Shown piece after piece: positions 1 to 9,095 of a stretch of 64,000 nt of DNA; position 1 is the stretch's first letter, and the number at the start of each line of letters is the position of its first letter. The position numbers were made by a program, and so were the translations under genes. The stretch is from Oribacterium asaccharolyticum ACB7 (GTDB lineage: Bacteria > Bacillota > Clostridia > Lachnospirales > Lachnospiraceae). The stretch lies in contig NZ_JH414506.1 in assembly GCF_000238075.1 (NCBI RefSeq), positions 147,141 through 211,140 of the forward strand. Reading direction: 5' to 3'. The notes under the pieces are model-generated. The model ran no database searches and had not been told where the DNA came from. It saw nothing but the letters and a program-made list of their open reading frames with translations.

Positions 1-19
1 AATCCATCTCTATATTGTT

Positions 20-1141
20 TTATTCCTGCTTTTTCTCTTTCTGTAAAGACTCTTCCGTAATGGGAGATTCTTCTTTCTTTTCCTGCTCTTTCTTTTCCTG
101 CTCGGCCTTGTTCCGTTCCGGCTGCTTTTCCTGCTTTTCCTTCTTTTTCTTATTGAGCAACTTCTTATTCGCAAACACAATGAGCAGTATTATAAGAAGG
201 ACAAGAAGAATCTGCGGGATAAATACCAGTACAAAGAGGGCTGTATCTTCGAAAAATAACCGAATCTCGAAAAGATTTCGGAAAAATCCGTCTCTTACCC
301 GGTCAAAAAAGCTGTAATTTCCACTTTGATTTATCTTTCCGTCTATGGATTCCTGCAGTTCCAGATATATCGTACTGAAATCCACCTTGTTGTCATAGTC
401 CAGAATTTCAGAATTATAAGAATCCAACTGATAACGAATATCCGTGAGTCTGCTTTCCAGTGCAATGAGTTGGTCTACCGTCTCCGCCTTTTCCATTAGT
501 GCAAGAATTCTCTCCTGCTCCGTCTCCAAGGCCTTAATGTGGTTCTTGGCATCTCGATACTGCAGCCGAACATCCTGCAGATTTTCCGACTTGGAAAGAA
601 TTCTTCCCTCTCCATTTAAAAAATCCAGAAAACTGTCTACATTTCCCTTGGGAAGCCGAATGGTAAAGTTCATTCTCTTGGTATCATTCCACTGACTGAT
701 TGCGGAGTAGTCCTCCGACTCAATATAGCCGCCCTGTGCCTTCACCTTGTCCTTCAGTTCCTTTTCGGCGCCTTCCATGCTCTTACATTCCAGCGACAAA
801 TTGACTGTTCGAATTTTCTTTTCGGAAATCTCCGCCGGATTGACATTTGCCTCGGTGGCTTCTACCGGATTGTTCGGGACCTCGTTTTCCACATAGCCGG
901 AAGAGTCCGCACTTGTCTCATAGACTTCTTTTACTTCTGCAGATTTTGAAAGCTCCGATGTTTCTTCCTTTGCCGAACCGGAAGCTCCCAATCCGCTTAC
1001 CGACTTATCCGCCGATTCAGAGGACAAATAGTCCTCGTACGCCATTTGCTTTGCTCCTCCGCAAGAAGAGAAAAGCAGGGTGACTAACAACGCTATCGTT
1101 CCCAATCGCAGTTTTCCGCTGTGCATCTTTCTTTTCATCAT
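20..1141 (-). CDS. DUF4349 domain lipoprotein
   Basis: A 373-residue exported protein. The N-terminus has basic residues, a hydrophobic stretch and a lipobox (LLFSSC), so Cys27 is probably lipidated. A Ser/Glu/Ala-rich linker follows to about residue 105. The central part (about 110-275), with a coiled-coil section rich in Glu, Lys and Leu, resembles DUF4349. A membrane helix lies at about 300-325, followed by a very charged Lys/Glu tail. DUF4349 proteins have no firmly assigned activity; the layout suggests an envelope protein tethered at both ends. It follows the sugar ABC importer on the same strand but after about 100 bp, so co-transcription is uncertain. A GGAGG-type ribosome site precedes the ATG. 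Confidence 0.8.
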   Translation of the reverse strand: MMKRKMHSGKLRLGTIALLVTLLFSSCGGAKQMAYEDYLSSESADKSVSGLGASGSAKEETSELSKSAEVKEVYETSADSSGYVENEVPNNPVEATEANVNPAEISEKKIRTVNLSLECKSMEGAEKELKDKVKAQGGYIESEDYSAISQWNDTKRMNFTIRLPKGNVDSFLDFLNGEGRILSKSENLQDVRLQYRDAKNHIKALETEQERILALMEKAETVDQLIALESRLTDIRYQLDSYNSEILDYDNKVDFSTIYLELQESIDGKINQSGNYSFFDRVRDGFFRNLFEIRLFFEDTALFVLVFIPQILLVLLIILLIVFANKKLLNKKKKEKQEKQPERNKAEQEKKEQEKKEESPITEESLQKEKKQE

Positions 1142-1244
1142 TTTCCTCCCTAAAAAAAATTACACGAACAATGATTCTACTTTATAAGACAAGAATGCAT
1201 ATAAGGCGGTTACAAAAAGGAAGACAGGATAAGCTCTTACAGCT

Positions 1245-2072
1245 CTATCCCTTAATGCCGGACTGTGCCACGCCTTCAATAAACTGCTTCTGGAAGATAA
1301 AGAACACCAGGATTACAGGAATGACCGCCATCACCGCGCCTGCCATCTGCATGGGATACTGCGTAGTAAACTGCCCCTGCAAGGTGGAAAGAGCAGGGCC
1401 TAAAATCATGTTTTTGGGAGAAGTATTAACAATCAGCGGCCACATAAAGTCGTTCCAGGCAAACTTAAAGGTGAAAATACTCAAGGTGACAAGACCCGGT
1501 TTTACCAGCGGTAACATGATTCTTCCAAAAATCTGATAGCGATTACAACCGTCGATAATCGCTGCCTCCTCGAGCTCATCCGGTAAGGAAAGGAAAAACT
1601 GGCGCATAAGAAAGGTCCCGAAGGCACTAAACAGATTCGGGATAAAAAGAGCCGGTATCGTATCCAAAAGCCCCATCTTCTGAATAATCAGATACTGCGG
1701 GATAAGGAAAATCTGTCCGGGCACCATGAGGACGGAAAGAAGCAGGATGAAAATGGCATTTTTAAAAGGAAACTTAATCCGTGCAAAGGCATAGCCCGCC
1801 ATAGAGCAAAAGAGAAGTTGTGCCAATACGGTAATTACCGTGGAAATAATCGTATTCAGATAAATCTGTGCAAAGGGAAGCGAACCGATAATCTGTGTGT
1901 AGGCTGTCGTAATGAATTTCTTCGGAATAATTGTCGGGGGAACCTGCATAGCCTCTCCGCTTGTCTTAAAGGAAGTCAAAATCATCCAAACAAAGGGGAA
2001 GATGGTCACGCCGATTCCGGCAATGAGTACCAGATGAACGAACAGTTTTTTCCAGGAAAATTTCTTGTTCAT
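1245..2072 (-). CDS. Carbohydrate ABC transporter permease, MalG type
   Basis: A 275-residue inner-membrane permease of the binding-protein-dependent transport family, with about six hydrophobic segments. The cytoplasmic EAA loop is visible near residue 170 (EEAAIIDGCNRYQIFGRIML), which is where the ATPase docks. The short N-terminal cytoplasmic segment and C-terminal ending (GVAQSGIKG) are typical of MalG-like subunits of the CUT1 sugar importer family. It lies 18 bp downstream of the MalF-type permease and belongs to the same operon. No ATPase gene is present nearby, so a shared MsmK-type ATPase encoded elsewhere is likely. Substrate is not evident; the glycosidase-like gene heading the operon suggests an oligosaccharide. 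Confidence 0.93.
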   Translation of the reverse strand: MNKKFSWKKLFVHLVLIAGIGVTIFPFVWMILTSFKTSGEAMQVPPTIIPKKFITTAYTQIIGSLPFAQIYLNTIISTVITVLAQLLFCSMAGYAFARIKFPFKNAIFILLLSVLMVPGQIFLIPQYLIIQKMGLLDTIPALFIPNLFSAFGTFLMRQFFLSLPDELEEAAIIDGCNRYQIFGRIMLPLVKPGLVTLSIFTFKFAWNDFMWPLIVNTSPKNMILGPALSTLQGQFTTQYPMQMAGAVMAVIPVILVFFIFQKQFIEGVAQSGIKG

Positions 2073-2090
2073 GCTTATCTCTCCTCCTTT

Positions 2091-2996
2091 CTAATAATTG
2101 ACCCATTTCTTCTGCACAACAAACTGAATCAGCGTTACCAGCATAATCGCCCCAAAAATCAAAATGGAAATCGCAGCCGCATACCCCTTATAGCCGTAGT
2201 CAAAAGCCTGTCTATAGAAAAGCATTACCACGGTCTGGGTCGCCTCATAGGCAGGATTCAATTTTCCAACCATCATGTAAACTACGTCAAAGACCTGAAA
2301 TCCGCCAATGATAGAGGTAATCATCACGAAGAAGATGGTCGGCGTAAGAAGCGGCACGGTAATCTTAAAAAATTGCGTAATCGGGCCGGCGCCATCAATT
2401 GCCGCCGCCTCATAATAGGTCTTGGAAATTCCCTGCATCCCGGCAAGGAGAATGATCATATTGTAGCCGACGCTCATCCATAAGCCTACGAGCATGATAA
2501 CATAAAGTGCCAGCTTGGGATCAATCAGCCAACCTATACGCGGTCCTCCCAGGGAAGTGATGATGGAATTTAAAATTCCCATTTGCCCGTTAAATACCCA
2601 TTTCCAAACCATCGCAACCGCTGCCGCCATGGTTACGGACGGAAGAAAATACAAAGTTCTGTAGAGGGACTTTCCCTTAATGTTGGAATTCAAGAGCGCT
2701 GCAGTCACAAGAGAAAGAAACAAGCCTACCGGTACAGTCACCACAACATACTTCAGCGTATTCCCGAAGGTTTGAAAAACTTCCGGGTCGGAAAGCAGCT
2801 GCTTATAGTTCTCGAGTCCGATAAAGTGTGTCACGTTGAACTTGTTTACATCATTAAAACTGAACCAAAAGTTCTGCATGAAGGGCCAAATGTAAAAGAC
2901 CGTCAGTCCAATCGTGACAGGCGCAATAAAAACATAGCCTGCAATCCAATCCTTTATCCTCCAGGATAACCCTGCCTTTTTCTCTTGTGAATTCAT
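2091..2996 (-). CDS. Carbohydrate ABC transporter permease, MalF type
   Basis: A 301-residue permease with six hydrophobic segments and the EAA loop near residues 200-220 (YYEAAAIDGAGPITQFFKIT). Together with the following MalG-type subunit it should form the membrane channel of a CUT1-type sugar importer. The N-terminus (WRIKDWIAGYVFIAPVTIGL) is typical of this subunit. It is located between the binding-protein gene (61 bp upstream) and the second permease (18 bp downstream), the usual order for these operons. A GGAG-like ribosome site precedes the ATG. Family assignment is secure; the sugar transported cannot be told from the sequence. Confidence 0.93.
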   Translation of the reverse strand: MNSQEKKAGLSWRIKDWIAGYVFIAPVTIGLTVFYIWPFMQNFWFSFNDVNKFNVTHFIGLENYKQLLSDPEVFQTFGNTLKYVVVTVPVGLFLSLVTAALLNSNIKGKSLYRTLYFLPSVTMAAAVAMVWKWVFNGQMGILNSIITSLGGPRIGWLIDPKLALYVIMLVGLWMSVGYNMIILLAGMQGISKTYYEAAAIDGAGPITQFFKITVPLLTPTIFFVMITSIIGGFQVFDVVYMMVGKLNPAYEATQTVVMLFYRQAFDYGYKGYAAAISILIFGAIMLVTLIQFVVQKKWVNY

Positions 2997-3057
2997 AGTT
3001 GCTCCTTACTTGGAAAAGCTATCCCGGAAGTATGTTTCTCCCGGGATAGCTCTAAAA

Positions 3058-4401
3058 TTATTGATTCTTTGCCAAGAACTCGTCGGCCTCTTTCTTCAGT
3101 GCCGCACAAGCATCCTTAAGACTCTCTTCTCCGCTGTATGCCTTCTGCAAAGCCTTCGCTTCCATATTGTAAAGCTGTGACGCATTCTTACATACGGGAA
3201 GCGGATAAGCCTTATCCGTATACTTCGTATAAACGGACAGGTCATATTTATCCGAAGAGTTTTTGAAAAGATCCTGTGATTCATTTCTTGCGGAAATTAC
3301 AACGCCTGAATTGCCCTGGATATCCATGGCTTCCTTGCTGCTGAGCCAAATGGCAAACTCGGTTGCGGCTTCCTTATTCTTACTTCCCTCGTAAACCGCA
3401 TAGCCTAAACCGTTAATACAGTTTGTCTGCACTCCGTTGAAGCTCGGTAATACGACACAATCGATGGTATCCTTGATATTGTCGTTTCCAACATACTCGG
3501 GAACCATATAGGAACCTGCATAAATCATAGCCAGCTGTCCGCCCTCAAACATGGCATCCGGTGTAGTCTCGGCAAGAACGGCAGACGTCGGAGAAAGCCC
3601 CTTGTCAATCATATCAATCCAGCACTGGATTCCGCCCTGAGTCTTCGGATCGTCATAGCCGGAAGTTTTCTTATCCTCGCTGAGAATCCAACCGCCGTTG
3701 GCAAAAACAGTCTGATAGTACCATGTCTGGAAGTCTACGGGGCAGGCAAAGGGATATACTCCGTTCGGAAGACCGGCTGCCTTAAGTTCCTCCGCCTTAG
3801 CTACCAAATCCTCATATGTCATGTCATTTGTCGGATAACTAACCCCAGCCTTATCAAAGATTGCCTTGTTGTACCAAAGCGCATTGGTATCGAAGTCCTT
3901 CGGTACGGCATAGTACTTTCCGTCTCTTACATAGTTGTTTACCAAAGACTCGGGGAAATTATCTTTGATATCGGACTTGGCAATCGCATCGGTCAAATCG
4001 GCAAGAACGCCGCCTTCCATATAGCTGTCCAGATGCAAAACATTTAACCAGAATACATCCGGAGCCTTTCCTCCGGTTAAAGCCGCCTCCAGCTTCGTCC
4101 AGTATTCTCCGCCCTTACTGGGAGTAAGCTGAACTTCTACCGTTACATCCGGATGTTCCTTGTTATATGCCTCTGCAAGAGACTCCGTCATCGCTCTCTG
4201 ATTCTCATCCCAGATAGCCAGAGATAAAGTTGTCTTTCCGCTTGCCTTCTTTTCATCGGAAGCATTCTCCCCGTTTGCGGCCTTTGTTTCTCCGGAAGCA
4301 TTCTCTCCGGAAGAAGCCTTATTTCCGCAAGATGCCAGCATGCCGGCTCCCATTGTCAGAACGGTAGCCAGAGCCAAGAGTTTCTGTGTTCTTTTCTTCA
4401 T
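3058..4401 (-). CDS. Sugar ABC transporter substrate-binding lipoprotein
   Basis: A 447-residue extracellular solute-binding protein of family 1. It begins with a lipoprotein signal peptide ending in a lipobox (MLASC), followed by a Gly/Glu/Ser/Ala-rich tether (about residues 27-55). The mature domain shows the family pattern of two alpha/beta lobes, with conserved stretches such as LAIWDENQ and GGKAPDVFWLN. It captures the sugar outside the membrane for the two permeases downstream. The start ATG follows a strong AGAAGGAGA ribosome site. It is separated by only about 20 bp from the glycosidase-like gene upstream, so the four genes are very probably one transcript. Confidence 0.93.
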   Translation of the reverse strand: MKKRTQKLLALATVLTMGAGMLASCGNKASSGENASGETKAANGENASDEKKASGKTTLSLAIWDENQRAMTESLAEAYNKEHPDVTVEVQLTPSKGGEYWTKLEAALTGGKAPDVFWLNVLHLDSYMEGGVLADLTDAIAKSDIKDNFPESLVNNYVRDGKYYAVPKDFDTNALWYNKAIFDKAGVSYPTNDMTYEDLVAKAEELKAAGLPNGVYPFACPVDFQTWYYQTVFANGGWILSEDKKTSGYDDPKTQGGIQCWIDMIDKGLSPTSAVLAETTPDAMFEGGQLAMIYAGSYMVPEYVGNDNIKDTIDCVVLPSFNGVQTNCINGLGYAVYEGSKNKEAATEFAIWLSSKEAMDIQGNSGVVISARNESQDLFKNSSDKYDLSVYTKYTDKAYPLPVCKNASQLYNMEAKALQKAYSGEESLKDACAALKKEADEFLAKNQ

Positions 4402-4423
4402 AATATTCTCCTTCTAGATTTTC

Positions 4424-6364
4424 TTATTTTATAGAGGAAATCTGATACCTTCCCTCTTTAAAATCCACTTCTACAGAATAGCCGTTTGCAAAGCTCGACC
4501 TTTGCCTGTAGCCCTTCTCATCCAATATCTCATGCCGAACAAGCTCGGCTTCCCCGACCTTCTCGTGGAAATCGCTGACCGCCCGAACTCTCTCTAAATG
4601 CGTCTTCCAGGGCATCTCTTCTTCCGGGGTAAAGGCCCCGTCGATGCCCATATAAGCCGGATCTCGGACGAGATAAGGTGCGCCGCCGTTTAAAAGTGCA
4701 TAGAGCATATAGTCCTCTTCCGGAAGCTTTTCCATCATCCAGGGAATAATCAGACAATCATGATAAACCAGGTTGAACATCGGAATCGGAATGCCGTATT
4801 TCGGACTTCCCGGCTCCCTCAGCATAAAGTCATAAGGAGCGTAGTGGCAGAAAACAAGCCAGGGTACAGCCCAATCATTGACTTCCTCGGAGCTGGGTAA
4901 AATGTTCTTACTTAAGAGATAGCGAAAACAGGCATTTCTATACTCATAGGAATCTCTTCTACGCATCTTATGGCGGGGATTTGCACACTCATCTCCCTCA
5001 TTACAGGTAAAGACATCCAGATAAGCCGCATCAAGATGAACCCCCTCGCTAAGAAGCCTCTCAAAATTTCGACGTACATAGTACGGTGCCTGACTGGTGC
5101 AGAGGTAGGCCTGAGGTCCTCCCGCCCAACGTGCATGGGTAAAGATACTTCCGTCCGCACTCTTGCAGGCCAGGTCATCATCATAGCTTTCCGCCTTCTT
5201 GTAGAAATCCCTGTACTGGTCATGAATGCCGAAGAGGTAGCCCAATTCTTCCATGGTCTTCGAAAGCTCACGCATGCCTTCCCATCCGCCGGCCTCCACA
5301 CAAGCCGGGCCGACATCCGGATGCTTATTGTCATATCCGGCATCTCCCCAACCGTCGAGGTGAAGGTAGAGCTTCTCTACTCCGTCCGCCTTAAAGGCAC
5401 GCATCTCTTCCGCTCTTTTCCGAAACGGAACCAAACGATTATTCTTATCCGGTGCATCCTGATCAAAAAATTCCGAATCAGGCTGTACGCAGGTCTTGAT
5501 CCCTTTATGCACAAAGGAAGCCCCGATTAATCTCTTTACCGAAGGAGTCGAAACTTCCTTTTCCTTCAGGGTCTTCAGCTTTCCTTCTTCTCTCGCCAGT
5601 TCTCTATAACACTTTAAAAGAGAAGTATAGTCACAATCCGAAAGGAAGAGATAACGCATAATCCGTCGGTATTCCATCTGTCCGAGACTCGGCTCTATCC
5701 TGAATTGCACCGCGGTCTTATTTGTTCCGGCCTCATGTACCGCTTCATACCCCATGTTCCATGGCGTGAGACTTTCCGCAAGATACCCTTCTCCCTCCTT
5801 CACCTGCCCGAACACCGGAAGATAAGCGCTGGCCGTTCCGAAACGGCCGTTAAAACCGTCCTGTTTAAAACTCACATCCCAAGTGTTGGGAATTAAGATG
5901 CCCTGTTCCTTCGGAAGAATCGTATACCAGTCATTCCTTTCCTTTTGAAAAGAAAAGGGTCCCGGGAAAAAGACTTGCTCTATAGCATTTTCCGGTGCTT
6001 CCGTAAACGGAATCCATTCAAAGTAAACTTGTTTTGTGCTGTACTCTATCCAAACAAAAGTCTCAAAGGAAAAGGAAAGCGTTTCTTCCTTCCCGCTCTC
6101 GGATCCGGCTGCTTTCGATAAGACAAAATCCCGGTAAGAACTCCGGATCCCTTCTCCCACACCGCTTTTCACAAGTTCATGCTTCTGTACTTCGGCATCT
6201 TTAAAGTAAATCGGTTTATCACAGGATTGTACCCGGAAAAAAGGCGAAAAAAACTCATCTGTCTCCCAAGTTGTTTTGCCTGTCAAAATAGAATATCTCA
6301 AATTTTCTTTATCGAATTGTAGACAAAGCCCGTCGTAAGAAAATTGAATCATGGATTTCTTCAT
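4424..6364 (-). CDS. Putative glycoside hydrolase (DUF5696/GH129-GH101-like)
   Basis: A 646-residue protein with no signal peptide, so probably cytoplasmic. Residues 1-270 look like a beta-rich domain and 275-600 like a TIM barrel, with acidic motifs at strand ends: HLDGWGD (D337), GIHDQY (D382), AYLDVF (D450) and SSEEVND (E493/E494). This arrangement resembles DUF5696 proteins and the GH101/GH129 alpha-N-acetylgalactosaminidases, where an Asp nucleophile and a Glu acid/base lie about 40 residues apart; here D450 and E493 are 43 apart. It heads the sugar importer operon, so it probably cleaves the imported oligosaccharide. Substrate and activity are inference. The AGGAG ribosome site is 12 bases from the ATG, so ATG at 6352 is an alternative start. 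Confidence 0.7.
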   Translation of the reverse strand: MKKSMIQFSYDGLCLQFDKENLRYSILTGKTTWETDEFFSPFFRVQSCDKPIYFKDAEVQKHELVKSGVGEGIRSSYRDFVLSKAAGSESGKEETLSFSFETFVWIEYSTKQVYFEWIPFTEAPENAIEQVFFPGPFSFQKERNDWYTILPKEQGILIPNTWDVSFKQDGFNGRFGTASAYLPVFGQVKEGEGYLAESLTPWNMGYEAVHEAGTNKTAVQFRIEPSLGQMEYRRIMRYLFLSDCDYTSLLKCYRELAREEGKLKTLKEKEVSTPSVKRLIGASFVHKGIKTCVQPDSEFFDQDAPDKNNRLVPFRKRAEEMRAFKADGVEKLYLHLDGWGDAGYDNKHPDVGPACVEAGGWEGMRELSKTMEELGYLFGIHDQYRDFYKKAESYDDDLACKSADGSIFTHARWAGGPQAYLCTSQAPYYVRRNFERLLSEGVHLDAAYLDVFTCNEGDECANPRHKMRRRDSYEYRNACFRYLLSKNILPSSEEVNDWAVPWLVFCHYAPYDFMLREPGSPKYGIPIPMFNLVYHDCLIIPWMMEKLPEEDYMLYALLNGGAPYLVRDPAYMGIDGAFTPEEEMPWKTHLERVRAVSDFHEKVGEAELVRHEILDEKGYRQRSSFANGYSVEVDFKEGRYQISSIK

Positions 6365-6425
6365 ATCAAGCGCTTACTCCTACTATACCTGTTTACCTTA
6401 TAATCAATAATATCTGTATTATATT
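6365..6425 (-). promoter_or_regulatory. Promoter and candidate operator of the sugar importer operon
   Basis: On the minus strand a perfect TATAAT lies at 6418-6423; the matching -35 is weak (TAGTGA, spacer 17). Between it and the start codon there is a palindrome, CAAGCGCTTA, centred at 6371-6372. The AAGCGCTT core resembles LacI-family operators and catabolite-responsive elements. It lies between the ribosome site and the start codon, where a bound repressor would block transcription. The binding protein is inferred; no LacI gene is in the window. Confidence 0.4.
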
Positions 6426-6479
6426 CTATTTTTTTTAATTTCACTAGTAGAAATATACGATAGGCCCTATAGTAAAATA

Positions 6480-6516
6480 AAAGCCCTCAACGTTTTTGCC
6501 GTTGAGGGCTTTTTGT
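6480..6516 (-). terminator. Intrinsic terminator after oleate hydratase
   Basis: A perfect 10-bp stem (GCCCTCAACG, 6484-6493, with 6501-6510) closes a 7-base loop. It is flanked by T-rich sequence on both sides, so it can stop transcription from the oleate hydratase gene on the minus strand and could also act on the plus strand. Confidence 0.85.
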
Positions 6517-6554
6517 AAGAAGATTCCTGCACGCCGAGGCTGTATCTTCAAAAT

Positions 6555-8327
6555 CTAAATCATTTTGCACTTCTTCATCAGTTTTTCCACTTCCGTTCCC
6601 TTAATTCGCTTTAAAGCAGCCTTTAACACGATATCCTGAATAAAACCGAGCTGTAAGTCTGTAATCTTCTTTCCGTCCCGCAGGGCCACCGTGGCATTTA
6701 ACAAATCGCGAATATCATATACACTGCCCCAGACCTCCGGAACTCCTCTATCCACATTTAACAGGGTGTACACTGCCTCCATTGCTGTTCGAATGGAGTA
6801 TTCCGTTGTAAAAACCGTGTCTCTAGGCGTTTCCGCAAAATTTCCGATAAAGGCAAAGTTTACAGAACCTTCCGGTACCACTAAGGGGCGGTCTCCTTCC
6901 TCACGAGGCTGGAAATATGCACTGGCAAAAGGCATCATCACAGGCACGGTATTTGCACTATGGGCTGCAAGTTCCGGAATCTCTTCCACCGGAACGCCTA
7001 AGTGATAGAGCCATTCTTCACAGATTTCCTGTCCGGTGCATTCTCGCATGGATTTCTTAACAAAATCTCCCGGCTTATCGGAAAACATACCGTAGAGCCA
7101 AACCAGAACCTGTCCTTTGGGCTGATTTCTGTACTGGGGCTGACGGTTAATGGTCCAGCTTAAAAGCCAAGAGGAATCGGTGACAGTCACAATTCCGCCG
7201 GTTACCACTTTTCCGGAAAGAGGATCTCTTTTGCAAATATTTTTGATATAGGGAAGAATCTTTTCATCCAAGGTATTGACCGTGGCGCTCACCCAGTTGC
7301 TGTCCTCCGGGTCTGTACAGAACTTATCCGGCTTTCCGAAGGAAGAATCCTGCGCCGCAATCTTTCTCCATAAGTCGAAAGTGCCGCCCGGGTGAATCTC
7401 CCCGTCCATACCGGTGGCCTCGGTCTGACTGCCGTAAGTAGAGTTTTCCACATTACTGCCGTTCGTATAGAAAACCAAGTCATTTTCCGTTAAATCAATG
7501 CTTTCCTCTTTACCGTCTCGCAGAAGTTCAATCCGCCTTGCCTGCTTTTTTCCGGCAGAAATGTCAAAAAGCACATTGGACACGCTGACCCCGTAATGGA
7601 ACTGTACTCCATGCTCTTCCAGATATTTCACCATGGGAAGCACCATGGACTCATACTGATTGTATCTGGTAAAACGCAATGCCTTAAAATCCGGGAGTCC
7701 GCCAATATGGTGGATAAATCTTTGCATATAGCGCTTCATCTCCAAGGCACTTTGATCGTCCTTAAAAGCAAACATGGTCCGCCAATACATCCAGAAATTC
7801 GTCTTGAAAACTTCTTCATCAAAGATTTCCGTCATTTTCACATTAGCCAAATCTTCATCCGGCGTCATGAAAAGCTTCATGATTTCCATACTACCCTTAT
7901 CGGAAAGGCCGAACTTATTTTCCGTCTTTGCATCTTCTCCGCGATTCTTGGTCGCACGGCATAAAGAATAATTCGGATCCTTTTTATTCAGCCAATAGTA
8001 CTCGTCCAGTACGCTCACTCCCTCGGTTTCGATTGAGGGAATGGAACGAAAGAGGTCCCACATACATTCGAAATGGTTGTCCATCTCTCTACCGCCCCGC
8101 ATGACATAACCCGCAATCATTTTATCCCCGTCCAAGGCTCCGCCCGGATGAGATTCCTTTTCCAGAATATGAATTCTTTTTCCTTCCATTTGAGCATCTC
8201 TTACTAAAAAACAGGCTGCTGCGAGAGATGCCAAACCGCTTCCAATCAAGTATGCCGACTTGTTCTCTATCCCTTCCGGCTTCTCCGGACGAGCAAATGC
8301 CTCATAATTTCCACTGGAATAATACAT
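6555..8327 (-). CDS. ohyA: Oleate hydratase
   Basis: A 590-residue FAD-dependent enzyme of the myosin-cross-reactive antigen family, which hydrates the cis-9 double bond of unsaturated fatty acids such as oleate to 10-hydroxy fatty acids. The N-terminal dinucleotide-binding motif (LIGSGLASLAAACFL, about residues 27-41) and the following ILEKESHPGGALDG are characteristic, and length matches the family. In gut and oral Firmicutes it detoxifies host and dietary unsaturated fatty acids. The start has a GGAGGG ribosome site. A TetR-family regulator lies 166 bp upstream on the same strand and is a plausible controller. A strong terminator follows. Confidence 0.95.
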   Translation of the reverse strand: MYYSSGNYEAFARPEKPEGIENKSAYLIGSGLASLAAACFLVRDAQMEGKRIHILEKESHPGGALDGDKMIAGYVMRGGREMDNHFECMWDLFRSIPSIETEGVSVLDEYYWLNKKDPNYSLCRATKNRGEDAKTENKFGLSDKGSMEIMKLFMTPDEDLANVKMTEIFDEEVFKTNFWMYWRTMFAFKDDQSALEMKRYMQRFIHHIGGLPDFKALRFTRYNQYESMVLPMVKYLEEHGVQFHYGVSVSNVLFDISAGKKQARRIELLRDGKEESIDLTENDLVFYTNGSNVENSTYGSQTEATGMDGEIHPGGTFDLWRKIAAQDSSFGKPDKFCTDPEDSNWVSATVNTLDEKILPYIKNICKRDPLSGKVVTGGIVTVTDSSWLLSWTINRQPQYRNQPKGQVLVWLYGMFSDKPGDFVKKSMRECTGQEICEEWLYHLGVPVEEIPELAAHSANTVPVMMPFASAYFQPREEGDRPLVVPEGSVNFAFIGNFAETPRDTVFTTEYSIRTAMEAVYTLLNVDRGVPEVWGSVYDIRDLLNATVALRDGKKITDLQLGFIQDIVLKAALKRIKGTEVEKLMKKCKMI

Positions 8328-8399
8328 TCTCTAACCCTCCATTTCTCTTTTTTTGTTTACGGCCTTATCCTAGCGCGAGAAAAAGAGGAAAACCATAAA

Positions 8400-8445
8400 C
8401 AAAACAGCCGGCATGATAAAAAACTTATCAAACCGACTGTTTTGC
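8400..8445 (-). terminator. Imperfect hairpin terminator after the TetR gene
   Basis: AAAACAG-CGG-GATAA pairs with TTATC-CCG-CTGTTTT across a short A/T loop. On the minus strand it is followed by a T-rich run (TTTTTGTTT). It lies between the TetR gene and oleate hydratase and could end the regulator transcript, or be partly read through. Confidence 0.55.
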
Positions 8446-8493
8446 TTAAATGATCTCAAAAAAAACTTCCTAAATGATCCGATATTCCGATGC

Positions 8494-9054
8494 TTACCGA
8501 TATTTTGAATACGCCTCCAAAGCTCTTGCAAAGTTTCCCTGCATAAGGAGACTCATACGCGAAATGATTTTTTCCGGATTCTCTTTCATATCTCCCCGAA
8601 TCCAATCCAGGATAAGCCCGACATAAGCATACTTGTAGAAGTTGGCTATGAAGTCCTTATCCTCTTCACTGACCACTCTTTCCTTGTCCTCTTCTTCTAC
8701 AACATTACGAAGAAGTCTGTACGATACCTTAAACAAGAACTGCTCAAGCTGGTCTCTACTTACCGAACGATAGACGTTCATAATCAGCGGCTTATTTTCC
8801 AGAATGGAAAGGAAAATTGCAAGATAGCCTTCCTGCCAAGTTTCATAGCTCTTTTTTCCCGCCAGAATCTTCTCTGCATCTTCGTCAAAAGACCAGGCAA
8901 TCAAGTCATATATATCCTGAAAATGATAATAAAAGGTCATGCGATTCATTCCGCAGTCGTCTGCAATATCCGAAATAGTAATTTTGTCCAAAGGTTTTTT
9001 AAGAAGCAATTTCTTTAAGGAGGCTTCCAGAGCCCTTTTCGTAAGATTCGACAT
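8494..9054 (-). CDS. TetR/AcrR family regulator, DhaS-like
   Basis: A 186-residue transcription factor. Residues 5-50 form a TetR helix-turn-helix (KITISDIADDCGMNRMTFYYHF). The C-terminal half is all-helical and resembles the TetR_C group found in DhaS and similar clostridial regulators. An in-frame GTG 18 bases upstream gives a longer frame, but its codons contain the AAGGAGAGG ribosome site of the internal ATG, so the ATG at 9054 is the likely start. It sits upstream of ohyA on the same strand, so a role in sensing fatty acids and controlling ohyA is plausible but inferred. Confidence 0.88.
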   Translation of the reverse strand: MSNLTKRALEASLKKLLLKKPLDKITISDIADDCGMNRMTFYYHFQDIYDLIAWSFDEDAEKILAGKKSYETWQEGYLAIFLSILENKPLIMNVYRSVSRDQLEQFLFKVSYRLLRNVVEEEDKERVVSEEDKDFIANFYKYAYVGLILDWIRGDMKENPEKIISRMSLLMQGNFARALEAYSKYR

Positions 9055-9095
9055 CTTTCCTCTCCTTTTCACTGTAATCTTAAGTCTTTTTCCTG

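Noticed and set aside
1818..2483. 221-residue plus-strand open frame opposite the two permease genes
   Set aside because: It is a shadow of the permease genes: the amino acid composition is implausible, there is no ribosome site, and the opposite strand has clear families.
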